Source: Nitrospira sp. (lineage in GTDB: Bacteria; Nitrospirota; Nitrospiria; Nitrospirales; Nitrospiraceae). Taken from it: a stretch of DNA of 64,000 bases. Within the stretch, counting starts at the first letter, position 1. Each line of letters opens with the position of its first letter. Positions 61,196-64,000 of the stretch are shown here, piece after piece. The position numbers were made by a program, and so were the translations under genes. The stretch spans positions 1-64,000 of the forward strand of contig JAOUHJ010000012.1 of the NCBI GenBank assembly GCA_029865225.1. Direction: 5' to 3'. The notes beneath the pieces were generated by a model that was given only the letters and a program-made list of their open reading frames with translations, had not been told where the DNA came from and made no database searches.

Positions 61196-62955
61196 AAATC
61201 CGCACACATCGCTGCGGCGAGTTGAAGAAGCAACAGGTAGGGCAGACCGTGGTGCTGAACGGCTGGGTTCAGCGTCGGCGCGACCATGGGATGGTCATCT
61301 TTATCGATCTCCGCGATCGGACGGGGATCACACAAGTCGTGTTCAATGCCGAGCGCAATCTTCGGTGCCATCAGGCAGCCCATGCGCTCAGGAGTGAATG
61401 TGTCGTCTCTGTGACAGGACAGGTCATGGCAAGACCGGAGGAGTCGAAGAATCCAGATCTTTCAACTGGGGAGATCGAGGTCTTCGTTGATGAGGTGGAA
61501 GTCTTGAACGAAGCCAAGACACCGCCTTTTTTGATCGAGGACGACGCCGAAGTCACGGAAGCGATCCGCTTGAAATATCGCTTCTTGGACCTGCGCCGGC
61601 CTAGGATGCAGGAGCTCTTGAGCCTCCGGCATGGCATTATGCAGGCTGCGAGAGATTTTGTGAACGCAGAGGGCTTCTTAGAGGTGGAGACGCCGATCTT
61701 GACGAAGAGCACACCGGAGGGTGCCAGGGATTATTTGGTACCCAGCCGGGTCAATCCTGGACAGTTTTTTGCGCTGCCCCAGTCGCCACAGTTGTTCAAG
61801 CAAGTGCTGATGGTGAGCGGGGTGGATCGCTATTATCAGATCGCGCGTTGCTTCCGCGACGAGGATCTTCGCAACGACCGGCAACCGGAGTTTACCCAGA
61901 TTGATTTGGAAATGTCGTTCGTCGATCGTGAGCAGATCATGGATCTCATGGAGCGCATGATCGTCACCATCTTCAAAAAGGTCGGTGGTGTTCAACTTCC
62001 CATGCCCTTTCTTCGGTTGAGCTACGATGAGGCGATAGGCCGGTATGGTTCCGACAAGCCGGACCTTCGGTTCGATATGCCGCTCTATGATGTGACGGCG
62101 TTCGGCGCGATGAGCCAGTTCAAGGTCTTCAATGATGCGGCGACGAAGGGAGGTATCGTCAAGGCATTGATCGTAAAGGGCGGAGCGACACTGTCGCGAA
62201 CGCGAATCGATGCTCTGGGAGAAACGGCGAAGAGTTTCGGTGCAAAAGGGCTCGCATGGCTGAAGATTACGCCGGGGGGCCAGCTCGAATCGGTGATCGC
62301 AAAATTCCTCGATGCCCAAGCGTTTGCTACTGCGTTGCCAGAAGCGAAACCGGGTGACCTGGTGTTGTTCGGCGCGGACAAAGCTTCGGTCGTTCACGAT
62401 GTGCTCGGCCGGATCAGACTTCTGCTGGGTGAAGAGTTGAGTCTGATCGACAAGACTGCCTGGCGGCCTCTGTGGGTCATTGATTTCCCGATGCTGGATT
62501 ACGACCAGGAACAGAAGCGGTACGTGGCCATGCACCATCCCTTCACGGCTCCCGTCGATGACGATGTCGCGCTGTTCGAGTCCGATCCGCTGAAGGTGAG
62601 AGCCAAGGCGTACGACATGGTGTTGAATGGGAGCGAGATCGGCGGTGGGAGCATCCGTATCCACCGACGAGATGTGCAGAGTAAAGTCTTTGATCTGCTT
62701 GGGATCGGCAAAGAAGAAGCCGCGGTTAAGTTTGGGTTCTTGCTCGAGGCTCTTGAGTACGGTGCGCCGCCGCACGGCGGCATCGCATTTGGGTTGGATC
62801 GGTTGGTGATGCTCCTCGGCAACGCCGATTCGATCCGTGACGTGATTGCGTTCCCCAAGACCCAGAAGGCACAATGTCCGCTCACCGATGCGCCGTCTAC
62901 CGTCGGTTCCGACCAACTGAAAGAGTTGCGTATCAAGCTGGATCTCGTGCAGTAG
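61192..62955 (+). CDS. aspS: Aspartyl-tRNA synthetase
   Basis: Class IIb synthetase, 587 residues, bacterial type. N-terminal OB-fold anticodon domain ([23 protein letters not shown]). Motif 2 is [23 protein letters not shown], a GAD insertion domain (about 290-420) is present as in bacterial AspS, and motif 3 is [17 protein letters not shown] overlaps the pseudouridine synthase stop, so translation is coupled. Whether it is discriminating or also charges tRNA-Asn cannot be read safely here. Confidence 0.97.
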   Translation: MKIRTHRCGELKKQQVGQTVVLNGWVQRRRDHGMVIFIDLRDRTGITQVVFNAERNLRCHQAAHALRSECVVSVTGQVMARPEESKNPDLSTGEIEVFVDEVEVLNEAKTPPFLIEDDAEVTEAIRLKYRFLDLRRPRMQELLSLRHGIMQAARDFVNAEGFLEVETPILTKSTPEGARDYLVPSRVNPGQFFALPQSPQLFKQVLMVSGVDRYYQIARCFRDEDLRNDRQPEFTQIDLEMSFVDREQIMDLMERMIVTIFKKVGGVQLPMPFLRLSYDEAIGRYGSDKPDLRFDMPLYDVTAFGAMSQFKVFNDAATKGGIVKALIVKGGATLSRTRIDALGETAKSFGAKGLAWLKITPGGQLESVIAKFLDAQAFATALPEAKPGDLVLFGADKASVVHDVLGRIRLLLGEELSLIDKTAWRPLWVIDFPMLDYDQEQKRYVAMHHPFTAPVDDDVALFESDPLKVRAKAYDMVLNGSEIGGGSIRIHRRDVQSKVFDLLGIGKEEAAVKFGFLLEALEYGAPPHGGIAFGLDRLVMLLGNADSIRDVIAFPKTQKAQCPLTDAPSTVGSDQLKELRIKLDLVQ

Positions 62956-62961
62956 CTTGCT

Positions 62962-64000
62962 ATGACTGCCAACACGCTCGGACGCATACTGACCCTCACC
63001 TCGTTTGGCGAGAGCCATGGTCCGGCTATTGGAGGTGTCGTCGATGGGTGCCCTCCAGGACTGGAGTTGTCCGCTCAAGACATTCAGAAAGATTTGGACC
63101 GACGCAAGCCTGGCACGTCTCGCCACGTCACGCAGCGGCAGGAATCGGACAAGGTTGAAATTCTCTCCGGAGTATTTGAAGGGAAGACCACGGGTACGCC
63201 GATCGCGCTGCTGATCCGGAATGAGGACCAACGCAGCCGGGATTATGGAAACTTGATCGATACCTTCCGGCCCGGGCATGCCGACTATACCTACTGGCAG
63301 AAGTACGGTATCCGCGACCATCGAGGCGGGGGACGCGCATCGGCTCGAGAAACAGCGGTTCGAGTTGCGGCGGCCGCCATCGCGAGAAAGTGGCTCAGAG
63401 AACAATACGGTGTGGTGATTCGGGGATATCTGAGCCAGCTCGGGCCGCATGAGTTGCCATTCAAGACTTGGGAGGCGGTGGGGCAGAATCCATTTTTCTC
63501 CGCTGATCCCGATGTCGTCCCCAAGCTCGAATCCTTCATGGACGAACTGCGGAAGGCTGGGGATTCAGTCGGGGCCAAAATCGCGACTGTAGCTAAGCAT
63601 GTGCCGGTCGGGTGGGGCGCCCCGGTCTATGCAAAACTGGATGCCGATTTAGCCGGAGCTATGATGAGCATCAATGCGGTGAAGGCGGTTGAGATTGGGG
63701 CAGGTTTCACCTCGGTGACTCAGCGCGGATCCGAACATGGCGACGAACTGACGCCAGAAGGCTTTCTCTCTAACAACGCCGGTGGCATTCTCGGCGGCAT
63801 TTCAACGGGGCAAGATATCGTCGTCACCATCGGCATCAAGCCGACATCGAGCATTCGTATCCCACGCAAATCCATCGACAAGAAGGGCAACCCGGTCATG
63901 GTCGAAACCAATGGCCGCCACGATCCCTGTGTCGGCATCCGTGCCACACCAATTGCCGAAGCCATGATGGCGCTGGTGCTCATGGACCATGCGTTACTGC
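62962..64000 (+). CDS. aroC: Chorismate synthase, cut by the window end
   Basis: Last step of the shikimate pathway: EPSP to chorismate with reduced FMN. The frame starts [20 protein letters not shown], with the family's FGESHG and GCPPGL signatures, [14 protein letters not shown] around residue 125, and stays open to the window edge (346 codons). The normal length is about 360-390, so only the C-terminal end is missing. The ORF track omits it because no stop is inside the window. It starts six bases after aspS. Confidence 0.97.
   Translation, partial: MTANTLGRILTLTSFGESHGPAIGGVVDGCPPGLELSAQDIQKDLDRRKPGTSRHVTQRQESDKVEILSGVFEGKTTGTPIALLIRNEDQRSRDYGNLIDTFRPGHADYTYWQKYGIRDHRGGGRASARETAVRVAAAAIARKWLREQYGVVIRGYLSQLGPHELPFKTWEAVGQNPFFSADPDVVPKLESFMDELRKAGDSVGAKIATVAKHVPVGWGAPVYAKLDADLAGAMMSINAVKAVEIGAGFTSVTQRGSEHGDELTPEGFLSNNAGGILGGISTGQDIVVTIGIKPTSSIRIPRKSIDKKGNPVMVETNGRHDPCVGIRATPIAEAMMALVLMDHALL

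Noticed and set aside
61678-63450. 590-residue minus-strand ORF opposite aspS and aroC
   Set aside because: It covers well-recognised aspS and aroC on the other strand. A long shadow frame of this kind arises from GC-rich codon bias.

Overview
The window looks like chromosomal DNA from a Nitrospira-type bacterium (phylum Nitrospirota). This is an inference from overall gene content, not from a marker gene. The content includes a hopanoid/squalene gene pair, a class II (B12-dependent) ribonucleotide reductase, many PilZ/HD-GYP/HEAT signalling proteins, numerous small lipoproteins and moderately GC-rich DNA. I see no rRNA, tRNA, CRISPR array, prophage or complete insertion sequence.

Layout. 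0-6 kb: a DEAD-box helicase, two PilZ proteins (the first behind a hairpin that buries its ribosome binding site), an MltC-like lytic transglycosylase and a GAF-PilB type IV pilus ATPase. 6-12.4 kb: a leftward envelope/isoprenoid operon, uppS-cdsA-dxr-rseP-proS, behind a good sigma70-like promoter and interrupted by a 127-bp palindromic repeat. 12.5-16.2 kb: tldD-tldE and a dienelactone hydrolase. 16.3-19.8 kb: an accessory patch with a gene of unknown function, a HEPN-MNT toxin-antitoxin pair, a decayed second copy of the unknown gene, a DUF3616 protein and an orphan Phd-type antitoxin. 19.8-28 kb: family 4 uracil-DNA glycosylase, small secreted proteins, a leftward hpnE/hpnD/BtuF-like/HAD operon, an SH3 protein and nrdJ. 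28-38.3 kb: a YjbQ-family protein, hypothetical proteins, a membrane Ser/Thr kinase, a PHP phosphatase overlapping a FolB-methyltransferase fusion, an HD-GYP/HEAT pair, an SGNH esterase and a thioredoxin. 38.4-45.4 kb: zwf and gnd with a second copy of the 127-bp repeat between them, a nucleotidyltransferase, ltaE, an ATP/ADP-carrier-like transporter and a lipoprotein.

45.6-54.1 kb is the most unusual part. A ProA homologue has Ala where the catalytic Cys should be. A methyltransferase follows, and then a five-gene run of exported and coiled-coil proteins. The last two of these look like the N-terminal and catalytic halves of a copper-amine-oxidase-like protein on separate genes. Next comes a spacer with two tiny genes below the ORF-track cutoff, one of them a 27-residue single-span membrane peptide. 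A small cytochrome c and two more short leftward genes complete the block.

54-64 kb: a large NHL/fibronectin-III protein, then a housekeeping run on the + strand: guaB, guaA, an rluB-type pseudouridine synthase, aspS and aroC, the last cut by the window edge.

Starts were moved downstream from the ORF track where a Shine-Dalgarno sequence, an overlap with the upstream gene or family length supported it.
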